A stretch of DNA of 64,000 nucleotides. It comes from Rhodoferax sp. (GTDB taxonomy: Bacteria; Pseudomonadota; Gammaproteobacteria; Burkholderiales; Burkholderiaceae_C). The stretch spans positions 277,966-341,965 of the forward strand of contig SSFF01000004.1 of assembly GCA_008015235.1 (NCBI GenBank). The letters are read 5' to 3'. The position numbers and the translations under genes are program-made. Below, piece by piece: positions 15,777 to 24,684 of this stretch (its first letter is position 1; every line of letters begins with the position of its first letter). The notes beneath the pieces are model-generated. The model made no database searches. It had not been told where the DNA came from and saw only the letters and a list, made by a program, of their open reading frames with translations.

Positions 15777-17792
15777 ATGCCACAGCAAATCACACAAACT
15801 ACCCAATTGCTACCCGCCATGTTGCGGGCTGCACAGATCGAGCCCAGCAGCTTCAACGCTGACAAGCGTACGGTTGAAGTTGTGTTCACCACCGGCGCCA
15901 AAGTTCGCCGCTACGACTACTGGCGCGAGCGCTGGTACGACGAAGAACTGGTGGTCAGTGAGGATGCTGTTGACCTTACCCGCATGAATGCGGGCGCCAG
16001 CGTGCTCAACACCCACGGCCAGTACGACCTCAATGACGTGATCGGCGTGGTCGAAAGCGCCTGGATCGCTGGTACCGAAGGCCGTGCCAGCGTGCGCCTG
16101 TCCGACCGCCCGGAAATGGCCGGCATCGTAGCCGACATCCAGGCGGGCGTCATTCGCCACATCAGCGCAGGCTACAGCGTGCAGCGCATGGAAGTCGTGC
16201 GCCCCGAGGAGCGTACCGACGGCGGTGTTGACTGGCTCTACCGCGCCGTGCGCTGGACCCCCGCTGAAATCAGTTTTGTCCCCGTTCCTGCAGATGCCGG
16301 CAGCGGCACCCGCAGCAAACCCGAGCAAGGCACCCAGCCCTGCGAATTCATCACCCGGGCAGCCGCCCAAATCCAGGAGAACCCTATGCCTCAAGGCAAC
16401 GAAACCGGCGGCGCCACCGCAACGCCCGCCTCTGAAACCCGCGCCAATCCGGCGCCTGCTTCCGCCCAGGTGGTGGACACGCAAGACCTCATCGCCCGCA
16501 GCGCTGAAATCAGCGAACTCTGTGCCCGCCACGGCATGGCCCACATGGCGGCCGACTTCATTCGCTCCGGTTCCGATGTGGGTGCAGCCAAGTCCAAGAT
16601 TCTTGATGCTCTGGCCACCCGTGACGCCGCCGCTGGCGGCCATCGCAACGTTGGCACGGTCGTAACCGTGAAGGACGAAATGCAGGTTCGCATGGCGGGT
16701 ATCGAACAAGCCATCCTGCACCGCGTGGCACCCGCTACTACGTTGGACGACAACGGCCGCCAGTACCGTGGCATGAGCCTGCTGGAAATCGGCCGTGGCT
16801 TCCTGGAGGCCCATGGCGTGCGCACCAGCGGCATGGATCGCCTGCAGCTTGCTACCCAAATCCTGCACTTCCGCGCAGGCTCCATGGGTACCAGCGATTT
16901 CTCCAGCCTGTTTGCCAACGTCGCCAACAAGCGCCTGCGCAGTGCCTACGACGAAAACCCTGGAACCTACGCCATGTGGGCACGCCGCGCGCCCAATGCC
17001 CCGGACTTCAAGAATATGTCGGTGGTGCAATTGTCTGGCGCACCTGACTTGCTGCAGACCAACGAGCATGGCGAGTTCAAGTACGGCAAGATGACCGACG
17101 GTGCGGAGTCCTACGCGGTGCTCACCTACGGCCGCATTGTCAGCCTCACCCGCCAGGCCATCATCAACGACGACCTGCGTGCCTTCGAGCGCCTGGTGTC
17201 TGCATTCGGCTTTGCAGCTCGCCGCCTGGAAAACCGCACCGTCTACAGCCAGCTCACCGCCAACGGTAATCTGGCCGACGGCGGCGCGTTGTTCAATGCC
17301 ACAGCCATCACCACTGCTGGCGGCCATGCCAATCTGGCTACCGGTGCCCCCAGCGCACTGCAGCTCTCCAGCCTCACCACCGGCCGCACCGCCATGCGCC
17401 TGCAAAAGGGCCTGGCCAGCGAAGAGCTCAACCTGGCTCCCAGCTACCTCATCGTGCCCGCTGCGCTGGAGCAAACCGCCTACCAGCTCACCAGCAGCAA
17501 CTACGTTCCTGCCCAGCAGTCCAACGTCAACGAGTTCCGTACCGGTGGCCGTACCGCCCTGGAGCCCATTGTGGAACCCATCCTGGACGCCAACAGCGCC
17601 ACCGCCTGGTACTTGGCTGCGCAGAGTTCGCAGGTCGATACCGTCGAGTACTGCTACCTGGACGGCGCAGAAGGCCCGGTCATCGAAAGCGAAGTCGGTT
17701 TTGAGACCGACGGCGTGGCCTACAAGTGCCGCCTCGACTTTGCGGCCAAGGCCATCGACTTCCGCGGTCTCTACAAGTCCGCTGGCGCCTGA
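15777..17792 (+). CDS. Prohead protease-major capsid protein fusion
   Basis: Single polypeptide of 671 residues. The first 200 residues look like an HK97-type prohead protease (VEVVFTTGAKVRRYDYW, RHISAGYSVQRMEVV, WTPAEISFVPVPAD). A Pro/Ala-rich linker follows, about 205-245, then a capsid part of about 400 residues. Fused protease-capsid genes are known in related phages; the protease is expected to cut itself away during maturation. It starts at the ATG at 15777 after the palindrome and is the main head component. Confidence 0.85.
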   Translation: MPQQITQTTQLLPAMLRAAQIEPSSFNADKRTVEVVFTTGAKVRRYDYWRERWYDEELVVSEDAVDLTRMNAGASVLNTHGQYDLNDVIGVVESAWIAGTEGRASVRLSDRPEMAGIVADIQAGVIRHISAGYSVQRMEVVRPEERTDGGVDWLYRAVRWTPAEISFVPVPADAGSGTRSKPEQGTQPCEFITRAAAQIQENPMPQGNETGGATATPASETRANPAPASAQVVDTQDLIARSAEISELCARHGMAHMAADFIRSGSDVGAAKSKILDALATRDAAAGGHRNVGTVVTVKDEMQVRMAGIEQAILHRVAPATTLDDNGRQYRGMSLLEIGRGFLEAHGVRTSGMDRLQLATQILHFRAGSMGTSDFSSLFANVANKRLRSAYDENPGTYAMWARRAPNAPDFKNMSVVQLSGAPDLLQTNEHGEFKYGKMTDGAESYAVLTYGRIVSLTRQAIINDDLRAFERLVSAFGFAARRLENRTVYSQLTANGNLADGGALFNATAITTAGGHANLATGAPSALQLSSLTTGRTAMRLQKGLASEELNLAPSYLIVPAALEQTAYQLTSSNYVPAQQSNVNEFRTGGRTALEPIVEPILDANSATAWYLAAQSSQVDTVEYCYLDGAEGPVIESEVGFETDGVAYKCRLDFAAKAIDFRGLYKSAGA

Positions 17793-17802
17793 TAGCCAAC
17801 CA

Positions 17803-17821
17803 CCCGCAGCCAGCCTGCGGG
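17803..17821 (+). promoter_or_regulatory. Hairpin after the capsid gene
   Basis: CCCGCAG and CTGCGGG form a 7-bp stem with a 5-base loop, 10 bp after the capsid stop. There is no T-run, so it is more likely an mRNA-stabilising or processing hairpin than a terminator. Confidence 0.45.
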
Positions 17822-17852
17822 TTCCACCAGAACTCAACTTCCGGAGACCAGC

Positions 17853-18197
17853 ATGAAAAATTTCGTACAAAAGGGTGAAGTCCTCACCTTGACCCCCGCA
17901 GCCGCCGTCGCGTCGGGCGTTGGCTACCTGTTTGGCAGCGCTTTGTTTGGCGTTGCCACCAATGATGTAGCCAACGGAGCAAACGGTGAATTCATCACCG
18001 AAGGCGTGGTCGAAATCGCCAAAACCTCAGCCCTGGCCATCAGCGTTGGTGATCGCCTTTACTGGGATTCCACCAACAAGTGCGTCAACAAGACGTCTAC
18101 CGCCCAGCAGCAGGTCGGTGTGGCTGTGGCTGCCGCAGGCAATCCCAGTGCCACCGTGCTGATGAAGATCGGTGCGGCACTCGCTGCTGCAGCCTGA
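17853..18197 (+). CDS. Capsid cement protein (DUF2190)
   Basis: Protein of 114 residues with the DUF2190 pattern (MKNFVQKGEVLTLTPAAAV..., GDRLYWD, VGVAVAAAG). This family decorates capsids at the centres or threefold positions and stabilises them. Its position directly after the capsid gene, where lambda has gpD, agrees. Confidence 0.82.
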   Translation: MKNFVQKGEVLTLTPAAAVASGVGYLFGSALFGVATNDVANGANGEFITEGVVEIAKTSALAISVGDRLYWDSTNKCVNKTSTAQQQVGVAVAAAGNPSATVLMKIGAALAAAA

Positions 18198-18220
18198 TTC
18201 TGGGTTGATCTGAGCGATCA

Positions 18221-18511
18221 ATGGCCACGGCATTTGCAACCCTTGAGGCGCGCGTCAATGCTGCTGCCATCAAGCAGCTGGCAAACGCAGAGGCCATTCT
18301 TGACGGCCAGGAAGTCATTGGTATTTTTGATGCCACCCCGGCCATCTTCAACATGCTCGCAGGCTCTTCCCCCACCTTCCTGCTCGCCAGCGCCTCGGTC
18401 CCCGCCGACCCGCGCAACCTCGCCATGGTGATTGGCGCAACCAGTTACGTCGTGCGCGAATACACGCACGATGGCACTGGCCTGTGCACCCTGAAGCTGG
18501 AGGCCGCGTAA
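18221..18511 (+). CDS. Head-tail joining protein (gpFII-like)
   Basis: Ninety-six-residue protein, strand-rich in its second half, matching the size and place of the lambda gpFII/head-tail attachment family. Its stop overlaps the next start (TAATG). The family call is mainly positional. Confidence 0.6.
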   Translation: MATAFATLEARVNAAAIKQLANAEAILDGQEVIGIFDATPAIFNMLAGSSPTFLLASASVPADPRNLAMVIGATSYVVREYTHDGTGLCTLKLEAA

Positions 18512-18951
18512 TGGCCCACATGCGCACCCAGATCCGCCAGGCCTTGGTGGCTGCCCTCACCGGGCTTCCTGCCACCGGCGCGCGCGTCTTTGTGAACAGC
18601 GTTTACGAGCTGCGTGCATCTGATCTGCCTTGCCTGTTGGTGCAAACCGGCGACGAGCCGCAAATCGACGCCATGGTCGTGGCTGGCACTGCTCAGCAGC
18701 GCCAGCACCTGGTCATGGTCAAGGCCGTGGCCAAGCAGGCTTCCGGGCTGCAAGACGCATTGGACCAAATGCTGCTTGAGGTGGAGGGAGCATTGGCCTT
18801 GTCCACCCTGGGCGGCCTGGTCAAGCGCATGGAACTCAAGGCCATAGCCACAACCGACAGCGCAGCACTCGACACCCCGGTCGGCGAGCTTACTGCCACT
18901 TGGTTTGTTACCTACCTCACCCCGACTACCAACCCCGACACCCACCTATAG
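18511..18951 (+). CDS. Tail terminator (gpU-like)
   Basis: Protein of 146 residues from the ATG at 18511. It opens with MRTQIRQALVAALTGLPATGARVF, a pattern seen in small tail-completion proteins of the lambda gpU kind that cap the tail tube. It lies between the head-tail joining protein and the tail tube gene, as expected. Similarity is judged by eye only. Confidence 0.6.
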   Translation: MAHMRTQIRQALVAALTGLPATGARVFVNSVYELRASDLPCLLVQTGDEPQIDAMVVAGTAQQRQHLVMVKAVAKQASGLQDALDQMLLEVEGALALSTLGGLVKRMELKAIATTDSAALDTPVGELTATWFVTYLTPTTNPDTHL

Positions 18952-18960
18952 GAGATCACC

Positions 18961-19602
18961 ATGGCCTACTATTTCGCCGAAGGATCCTCGATCCAGTTTT
19001 CTACCACATTGGCATCTGCCAAGACCATCACGGCAATCACCAATGCCAACCCAGCTGTTGCAACCAGCACGGCACATGGCTACACATCTGGTGACGAAAT
19101 TCTGCTGACATCCGGCTGGGAGGATGCAACTGACACCGTCTACACGATCACTGTTGTCGATGCCAACAGCTTCCAGATCAACGGCCTTGACACCAGCAAT
19201 ACCAGCTTCTTCCCAGTAGCTACTGGAACAGGTACTGCGCAGAAGCTCAGTGGTTGGACGACTGTCCCCCAGGTACTGACCATCAGTGCCAGCGGCGGTG
19301 ATGCACGGTTTACCACCGTCACGCCGCTATCCAAGCGCAATGCCATCAACATCCCGACTGGCTTTAACGCTACCAGCATCACCATGTCGCTGGCGCACGA
19401 TGCATCGCAGGCCAACTACAAGACCATGATCGGCATCAGCCGCACTTTGTCGAAAGTTGCCATCAAGCAAGTCATCAGTGGTGGCGCAGTCACCTACGGT
19501 TACGGCTACATGAACGTATCCGAAACCCCCAAGCTCAACAACAACCAGGTCAACACCGTGGATGCGGCCGTCACCATGCTCGGCCGCACCATGAGCTACT
19601 GA
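18961..19602 (+). CDS. Major tail tube protein
   Basis: Protein of 213 residues, Thr/Ser/Ala-rich and mostly beta. Its place between the tail terminator and chaperone genes is that of the tail tube (lambda gpV). A segment near residues 28-75 (TNANPAVATSTAHGYTSGDE...) resembles ubiquitin-like or hub-type insertions common in such proteins. No long helix is seen. Confidence 0.7.
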   Translation: MAYYFAEGSSIQFSTTLASAKTITAITNANPAVATSTAHGYTSGDEILLTSGWEDATDTVYTITVVDANSFQINGLDTSNTSFFPVATGTGTAQKLSGWTTVPQVLTISASGGDARFTTVTPLSKRNAINIPTGFNATSITMSLAHDASQANYKTMIGISRTLSKVAIKQVISGGAVTYGYGYMNVSETPKLNNNQVNTVDAAVTMLGRTMSY

Positions 19603-19612
19603 GCCTGACTCT

Positions 19613-19681
19613 TTGCGCGCGGCAGGGTATTGGGGGTTCCCGGTGCCTGTCAGTCTTGCCCGAGCTGGCAGCCGCGCGCAA
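19613..19681. repeat. Large inverted repeat between tail tube and chaperone genes
   Basis: TTGCGCGCGGC at 19613-19623 is exactly complementary to GCCGCGCGCAA at 19671-19681, with a 47-base interior that holds further pairing (TGCC/GGCA). There is no T-run after it. It may lower expression of the chaperone relative to the abundant tube protein. Confidence 0.6.
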
Positions 19682-19713
19682 TTCATTCATCGGGCCTACC
19701 CATCGGGCAAATC

Positions 19714-20049
19714 ATGGCAATCAAAATCGTTCTCTCCGACAAAGTTGGTATTCAAGTCAGGGGTGCAATCAACGACGAAGCTGGCGTGGCGCAAGCTTTT
19801 GACTTTCGTCTTGTTTGCAAGCGTCTGGATGCTGCACAGATCCAGCAAAAGGTGAATATCAACTCACAAGCCTCGCTGGTGGAATTCCTGGCCGATGTCG
19901 TAGAGGATTGGTCCGGCGTTCGTGACGGCAATGACAGTGTGTTGCCCTATAGCGAGCAAAACCTGCAGGCTCTGTGCAACATCCCAGGGGTTTCCGCGCT
20001 GGCGTTCAAGACCTACATGGCGGAGGTCGGGGCTAAGGAAAAAAACTAG
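19714..20049 (+). CDS. Tail assembly chaperone, short form (gpG-like)
   Basis: Protein of 111 residues, the 0-frame product preceding the tape measure gene. It ends ...EVGAKEKN-stop at 20047-20049. The last sense codons contain the slippery heptamer A AAA AAC, so a fraction of ribosomes should shift back one base and continue into the next frame, as gpG/gpGT do in lambda. Confidence 0.78.
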   Translation: MAIKIVLSDKVGIQVRGAINDEAGVAQAFDFRLVCKRLDAAQIQQKVNINSQASLVEFLADVVEDWSGVRDGNDSVLPYSEQNLQALCNIPGVSALAFKTYMAEVGAKEKN

Positions 20050-20067
20050 CGGCGCTCGCCAGAGCGC
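20040..20067 (+). promoter_or_regulatory. Programmed -1 frameshift signal
   Basis: The heptamer A AAA AAC spans 20040-20046 in the reading frame of the chaperone. Five bases later GCGCTC-GCCA-GAGCGC (20052-20067) forms a perfect 6-bp hairpin. The zero-frame stop follows immediately. This is the standard layout of a -1 frameshift site. Confidence 0.85.
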
Positions 20068-20396
20068 TTGCCCTCGACACCAGCAACAAGCCCCATGCAG
20101 AAGACGCCAACAATCCCTTCATTGCAGCCCACATCGCAGCGGGTGCAGCACCGCACCAGGAAGCTTGGCTTTGGCCTTGCAACCAGGAAGCTTGGGGCTA
20201 CTGGCTGGGTGTCCAGACCCAATGGAATGTCGGTGCATCAGGTGCAACCGGCTTGCGGTATGAGGGTGTCCGGGCCTACCTTGACGAAGTCGGTTTGCAG
20301 GGTGAGTTGCGCCAGCAGGTCTGGGCGGCAGTCTGTGCCTGCGAGCGCGCCACCTTGCAGGCTTGGGGTGAACTTCGTGATCAACAAGCGCATTGA
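20046..20396 (+). CDS. Tail chaperone frameshift extension (gpT-like, DUF1799)
   Basis: Frame -1 relative to the chaperone, open for 116 codons from the slippery site to TGA at 20394-20396, with no start codon of its own near its beginning. It encodes a DUF1799-like segment (FIAAHIAAGAAPHQEAW, EAWGYWLGVQTQWNVG). The fusion product would have about 227 residues and should coat the tape measure protein during tail assembly. Confidence 0.8.
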   Translation, partial: LAALARALALDTSNKPHAEDANNPFIAAHIAAGAAPHQEAWLWPCNQEAWGYWLGVQTQWNVGASGATGLRYEGVRAYLDEVGLQGELRQQVWAAVCACERATLQAWGELRDQQAH

Positions 20397-20404
20397 GGTG
20401 GTGC

Positions 20405-23400
20405 ATGGCTGAAGTCATCGGAATCCGCATCACTGCCCATGATGAAACGCAGACCGCTCTGGCTGGTGTTCAGCGCGAATTGGCGCAGGTAAACACGGCT
20501 GCGAGCACTGTTGGGGCTACTTTGGCGGGATTGGGCATTGGTGTTTCCGTGGCAGGCTTTGTGGCTTTCACGCAGAACATCATCAATGGTGTCGATGCGC
20601 TCAATGACCTCAAGGATGCCACTGGATCCACTATCGAAAACATCAGTGCACTGGAGGACATCGCCCGCCGCTCTGGTACTGGGCTCGACACCGTCAGCAC
20701 TGCGTTGGTCAAAATGAACCAGGCGCTCAGCAGCGCCAAACCAGGCAGCGATGCCGAGCGTGCCATCAATGCATTGGGCCTGAGTGTGCAGCAGCTCAAA
20801 GCGCAGGATCCTGTGGTGGCATTCAAGGGTATTGCTGACGCATTGGGCGGCTATGCCGACGACGCCAACAAGGCACGCCTGGTCCAGGAAATTTTTGGGA
20901 AAAGCCTCAAAGAGGTGGCGCCGCTGCTCAAAGACACCGCGGAGGCCACGGGCTTGGTTGCCACGGCGACCACGGAGCAGGCCGAAGCTGCAGAAAAACT
21001 AAACAAGCAGTTCTTTGCGTTGCAGGCGAATGCGAGCAATGCTGGCCGCACCATGGTGGCCGAATTCCTGCCAACCATCAACAGCATCGCCGACGAGCTC
21101 CTGAAGGCCGATACCGCCGGTGGAAATCTCGCGAAGACATTTGGTTCTGGCATCAAGACCGTGTTTGAGGCCGTTGCCATTGCTGGTGCCAATGTGGCCT
21201 TTGTGCTCAAGGGGGTTGGTCGTGAAGTCGGCGGCATCGTCGCCCAGTTCTCTGCCATGGGGGAGGCTGGCGGCATATTCACCCAAGCCGGACGCAATGC
21301 TTGGACGGCTGTTGGCGAAGCCATGCGCGAAGACGGCGAGAGAGCCCGCAAAGAGCTGGATGACCTGGAGCGTCGAATCATGGGCGCAGCAACCGGAGCC
21401 ACTTCAGGCTCTACTGCACCGACAAAGGGCACCGTCGGCGACCTTGGTGGTGGTCCAGACAAGGCGACCATCGCGGCTGCCAACCGTGAGCTTTCAGAGC
21501 AAAAAAAGCTCATTGCCGAGCTTTCTGGTCTCAGTGGCTCATTCGCTGAAGAATGGAACCGCCTGAACACAATGTTCGGCAAAGGCAAGCTCAGCTTGGA
21601 TCAATTGACCCAGGCCCAAGCCACCTTGCTGGAAAAGCAGCCCGCTATGCGCACCGCGGCCAAGGAACTGGAAGATGCGCAAAAGGAAGCCGCCAAGCAG
21701 GCTGTGGAAAACGCCAACGATTACATCAAAGCCGTCGAAGAACAGCAGAAGGCCGCGTCCAGCATTCGCGACCAGGTAGATGCCGAGCGACAACATGTGG
21801 CGTCCATCGGTCTGACCAAGGAAGCTGTCACCGCACTGCTGGTTCAGCGGATGGAAGAGCAGGCCCTGACCAAAGACAGATTGGCTGACTACCTGACCGA
21901 AAACAACCTGAGCGCCGAACTGGCGCAAAGCTACAGGGAGCAGGCTGCTGGTTTGCGTGACCTTGCCAAGCTGAAGGTTCAGGGGTCCGCCAAAGAAGCT
22001 GCAGCCGAGATCGAGAAGGAAAACCAGAAAGCTGCTGACAAAGCTGCATCTGACTGGCAGCGTGCTGCCGAGAGGATTCAGGACAGCATCACTGATGCGC
22101 TCATGCGCGGCTTCGAGTCCGGGAAGGGCTTTGCCGAAAACCTGCGCGACGTGGTTGTCAATATGTTCAAGACCATGGTTTTGCGGCCTGTCGTTGAGAT
22201 GGGTGTCCGAGGTGGGCTGAGCATTCTTGGCCTTGGGGGCGCCTCGGGAGCTGCCAGTGCCTCAGATGCCATTGGCTCGGTAGGGAGCGCATCCAATGCG
22301 TTCAATGGGCTCTCTCAGCTTGGCGGTATGTCGAGCTGGTTCACCAATTTCGGAGAATCGGCGGCCAACGGCATCATCAAGGCGGGTGAGATGGCCTACC
22401 AGGCCGGGTTCGAATCCATCGGCTCCAGCATGATGAGCTTGCAGGAGGCGGGCAACTTCAGCGCGGTCGCGGATGGCTTGAATATGGTTGGCGATGGCTT
22501 GGGCTACCTCAATGCCGCCATGGCAGCCAGTGAAGGCAAATGGGGGAAGGCCATTGGTTCTGCAGTCGGTACGTACTTTGGCGGCCCACTTGGCGCGGCC
22601 ATAGGCGGGGCTGTCGGTGGATGGATTGACGATGCATTCGGTGGTGGGCGGGAGTACACAACCGGTACAGGCATATCTGGCCGCTTCAGCGGTAGCACTT
22701 TTACAGGGCGTAACTACCAAGACTGGCGCAATGACGGTTCCAGTGGCTTCTTTGGGATCGGAGCTTCCGGCTCCAGCAGCGGAACCAACTACAGTGCCAT
22801 GGACGCAGGGCAGGCGAAAAGCCTGGGGGCCGCCTATGGAGCCATCATTTCCCAGACGGCAGGCTTTGCGACTGCATTGGGTGCCAGTGCTGATTCCATC
22901 AAAAGTTTTCAGAAAGACATCAAGCTTGCGCTTGGTGCGGATGCCGAGGCCAACAAGAAGGCCATTGCTGACATGTTCAGGGGTGTAGCAGACGAGATTG
23001 CTGCCACCGTGCTCGATGCCCAGTACATACGCGAAGGCGAGGGTGCTGCCGACACCTTGGCGCGCTTGGCCTCCAACCTTACCTTGGTGAACGGATCGTT
23101 TGACTCACTGGGTAAAACCATGCTGGCGATAAGCCAGGGTAGTGGAGACGCCGCCAGCGCACTGGTGGATGTGTTCGGTGGGGTTCAGCAGTTTCAGACA
23201 GTCACAGCGGCTTACTACCAGCGCTTTTACTCAGAGGAAGAGCGTCTTGCCAATACCCGTGAGCAATTGAGTTCCCAGCTTGGTGCCTTGGGTGTCTCCA
23301 TGCCGGACACCGTGGAGGCATACCGTGAGCTTGTCAGTGCGCAGGACGTGACCACCGAGAGCGGACGAAAAACCTACGCCACGCTCTTGAGCCTTTCCGG

Positions 23401-23797
23401 AGCATTTGCCGATGTGAGTGAGTCGGCAGCGGAGGCGGCCAAACAGCTCATCATGGCTGCGCGGTATGGAACCTATGCTGAATACGCTGCAGCCAGTGCA
23501 GCCGCCGGTGCTGTGGCTACGCCAAGGTTTGCCAGTGGGGGCTTCCATGGTGGAGGGATTCGCCTTGTGGGCGAGAACGGGCCTGAGCTGGAGACCACCG
23601 GGGCATCGCGTATCTGGAATCAAAGCCAAATGGCAGGCGCCGTGCTCAGTGGAAGCTCTGAGTTGGCGTCCAAGATCGATGCCTTGCGTGACGACTCCAG
23701 AGCCCAGGCTCGGGCCATGGCCGCACTCCAGTCCAGGATGGTCAAGTTGTTCGAAACATGGGACGCCAAAGGCATGCCAGAGGTGCGCACGCTATGA
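20405..23797 (+). CDS. Tail tape measure protein
   Basis: Protein of 1130 residues starting at the ATG at 20405 behind GAGGTGG. It has a helical N-terminus (TALAGVQRELAQVN), long Ala/Gln/Glu-rich helical stretches (about 340-560), Gly-rich hydrophobic segments near 590-770, and a C-terminal part ending in a helical segment. Using the usual 1.5 angstrom per residue, the tail would be about 170 nm long. It also probably forms the DNA channel on infection. Confidence 0.9.
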   Translation: MAEVIGIRITAHDETQTALAGVQRELAQVNTAASTVGATLAGLGIGVSVAGFVAFTQNIINGVDALNDLKDATGSTIENISALEDIARRSGTGLDTVSTALVKMNQALSSAKPGSDAERAINALGLSVQQLKAQDPVVAFKGIADALGGYADDANKARLVQEIFGKSLKEVAPLLKDTAEATGLVATATTEQAEAAEKLNKQFFALQANASNAGRTMVAEFLPTINSIADELLKADTAGGNLAKTFGSGIKTVFEAVAIAGANVAFVLKGVGREVGGIVAQFSAMGEAGGIFTQAGRNAWTAVGEAMREDGERARKELDDLERRIMGAATGATSGSTAPTKGTVGDLGGGPDKATIAAANRELSEQKKLIAELSGLSGSFAEEWNRLNTMFGKGKLSLDQLTQAQATLLEKQPAMRTAAKELEDAQKEAAKQAVENANDYIKAVEEQQKAASSIRDQVDAERQHVASIGLTKEAVTALLVQRMEEQALTKDRLADYLTENNLSAELAQSYREQAAGLRDLAKLKVQGSAKEAAAEIEKENQKAADKAASDWQRAAERIQDSITDALMRGFESGKGFAENLRDVVVNMFKTMVLRPVVEMGVRGGLSILGLGGASGAASASDAIGSVGSASNAFNGLSQLGGMSSWFTNFGESAANGIIKAGEMAYQAGFESIGSSMMSLQEAGNFSAVADGLNMVGDGLGYLNAAMAASEGKWGKAIGSAVGTYFGGPLGAAIGGAVGGWIDDAFGGGREYTTGTGISGRFSGSTFTGRNYQDWRNDGSSGFFGIGASGSSSGTNYSAMDAGQAKSLGAAYGAIISQTAGFATALGASADSIKSFQKDIKLALGADAEANKKAIADMFRGVADEIAATVLDAQYIREGEGAADTLARLASNLTLVNGSFDSLGKTMLAISQGSGDAASALVDVFGGVQQFQTVTAAYYQRFYSEEERLANTREQLSSQLGALGVSMPDTVEAYRELVSAQDVTTESGRKTYATLLSLSGAFADVSESAAEAAKQLIMAARYGTYAEYAAASAAAGAVATPRFASGGFHGGGIRLVGENGPELETTGASRIWNQSQMAGAVLSGSSELASKIDALRDDSRAQARAMAALQSRMVKLFETWDAKGMPEVRTL

Positions 23798-24684
23798 GTG
23801 ACGGTATCACCATCATCAAGCCTCTGGCCATCACCCCGGCCATGCTGGTCAGCACGGATGTAGCCGAGGCGGACTATTCCGCATATTCCGCCGGCACTAC
23901 CTATGCCCTGGGCGATCGGGTCATGGATAACCACCTGATCTACCAGAGCCTGGTCGCTGGCAATTTGGGCAACACGCCCTCCGCCAGCCCAGCCAAGTGG
24001 GTACTGGTAAGCGCTACCAACCGCTGGAAGCTGTTCGATACCGTGAGCAGCAGCCAGACGGCTCAGGCCACCAGCATGACCTACAGCGTGCGACCTGCAA
24101 CGGTTGTAACTGGTATTGCTGCTGTGAACATGACGGGTGTGACAAGCATCCGCGTGCGAATGGTGAGCGATGCCTATGGCACTGTTTATGACAAGACCGT
24201 AACTCGCAGTCGACCACCGCCATCGAGTGGTTGGTGGAGTTGGTTTTTTGGTCGACGTACCGACCCCATTTCCAGCCATTTTGATGATTTGCCAAGCTTT
24301 GCCGACAGTGTCATTACCGTGGACTTTGCTGGGCTCAGCAACATGGCCGTTGGATCGCTGCTCATTGGTACGGTATCGCGCTGGGGCATGGGAATTCAGT
24401 ACGGCATGTCGATGGGCATACGCGACTACTCCATCAAGCAGACCAACGAGTGGGGCGACACCATTCTTACCCAGCGTGCCTACGCCGACCGCGACAAATT
24501 TTCGCTAACGGTGCAGCGTGGTGACGTCAAGTCATTGCGGTCATATCTCGCTGGACTGCGGGCCACTCCGTGCCTGTGGATAACGCCAGACGACATCCTG
24601 TATGGCTATTACCAAGACTTCGAAATTCTTATCTCTTACAGCACCGTATGTGACTGTGACATTACCTTGGAGGGACTCACATGA
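23794..24684 (+). CDS. Tail-tip protein with a carbohydrate-binding-like module
   Basis: Protein of 296 residues, overlapping the tape measure stop (ATGA). Residues about 28-70 (YSAGTTYALGDRVMDNHLIYQSLVAGNLGNTP in outline) match the small chitin/cellulose-binding CBM5/12 fold, often found in phage tail tips. The rest is beta-rich. It probably contacts the cell surface. The exact tail role is not clear. Confidence 0.65.
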   Translation: MSDGITIIKPLAITPAMLVSTDVAEADYSAYSAGTTYALGDRVMDNHLIYQSLVAGNLGNTPSASPAKWVLVSATNRWKLFDTVSSSQTAQATSMTYSVRPATVVTGIAAVNMTGVTSIRVRMVSDAYGTVYDKTVTRSRPPPSSGWWSWFFGRRTDPISSHFDDLPSFADSVITVDFAGLSNMAVGSLLIGTVSRWGMGIQYGMSMGIRDYSIKQTNEWGDTILTQRAYADRDKFSLTVQRGDVKSLRSYLAGLRATPCLWITPDDILYGYYQDFEILISYSTVCDCDITLEGLT

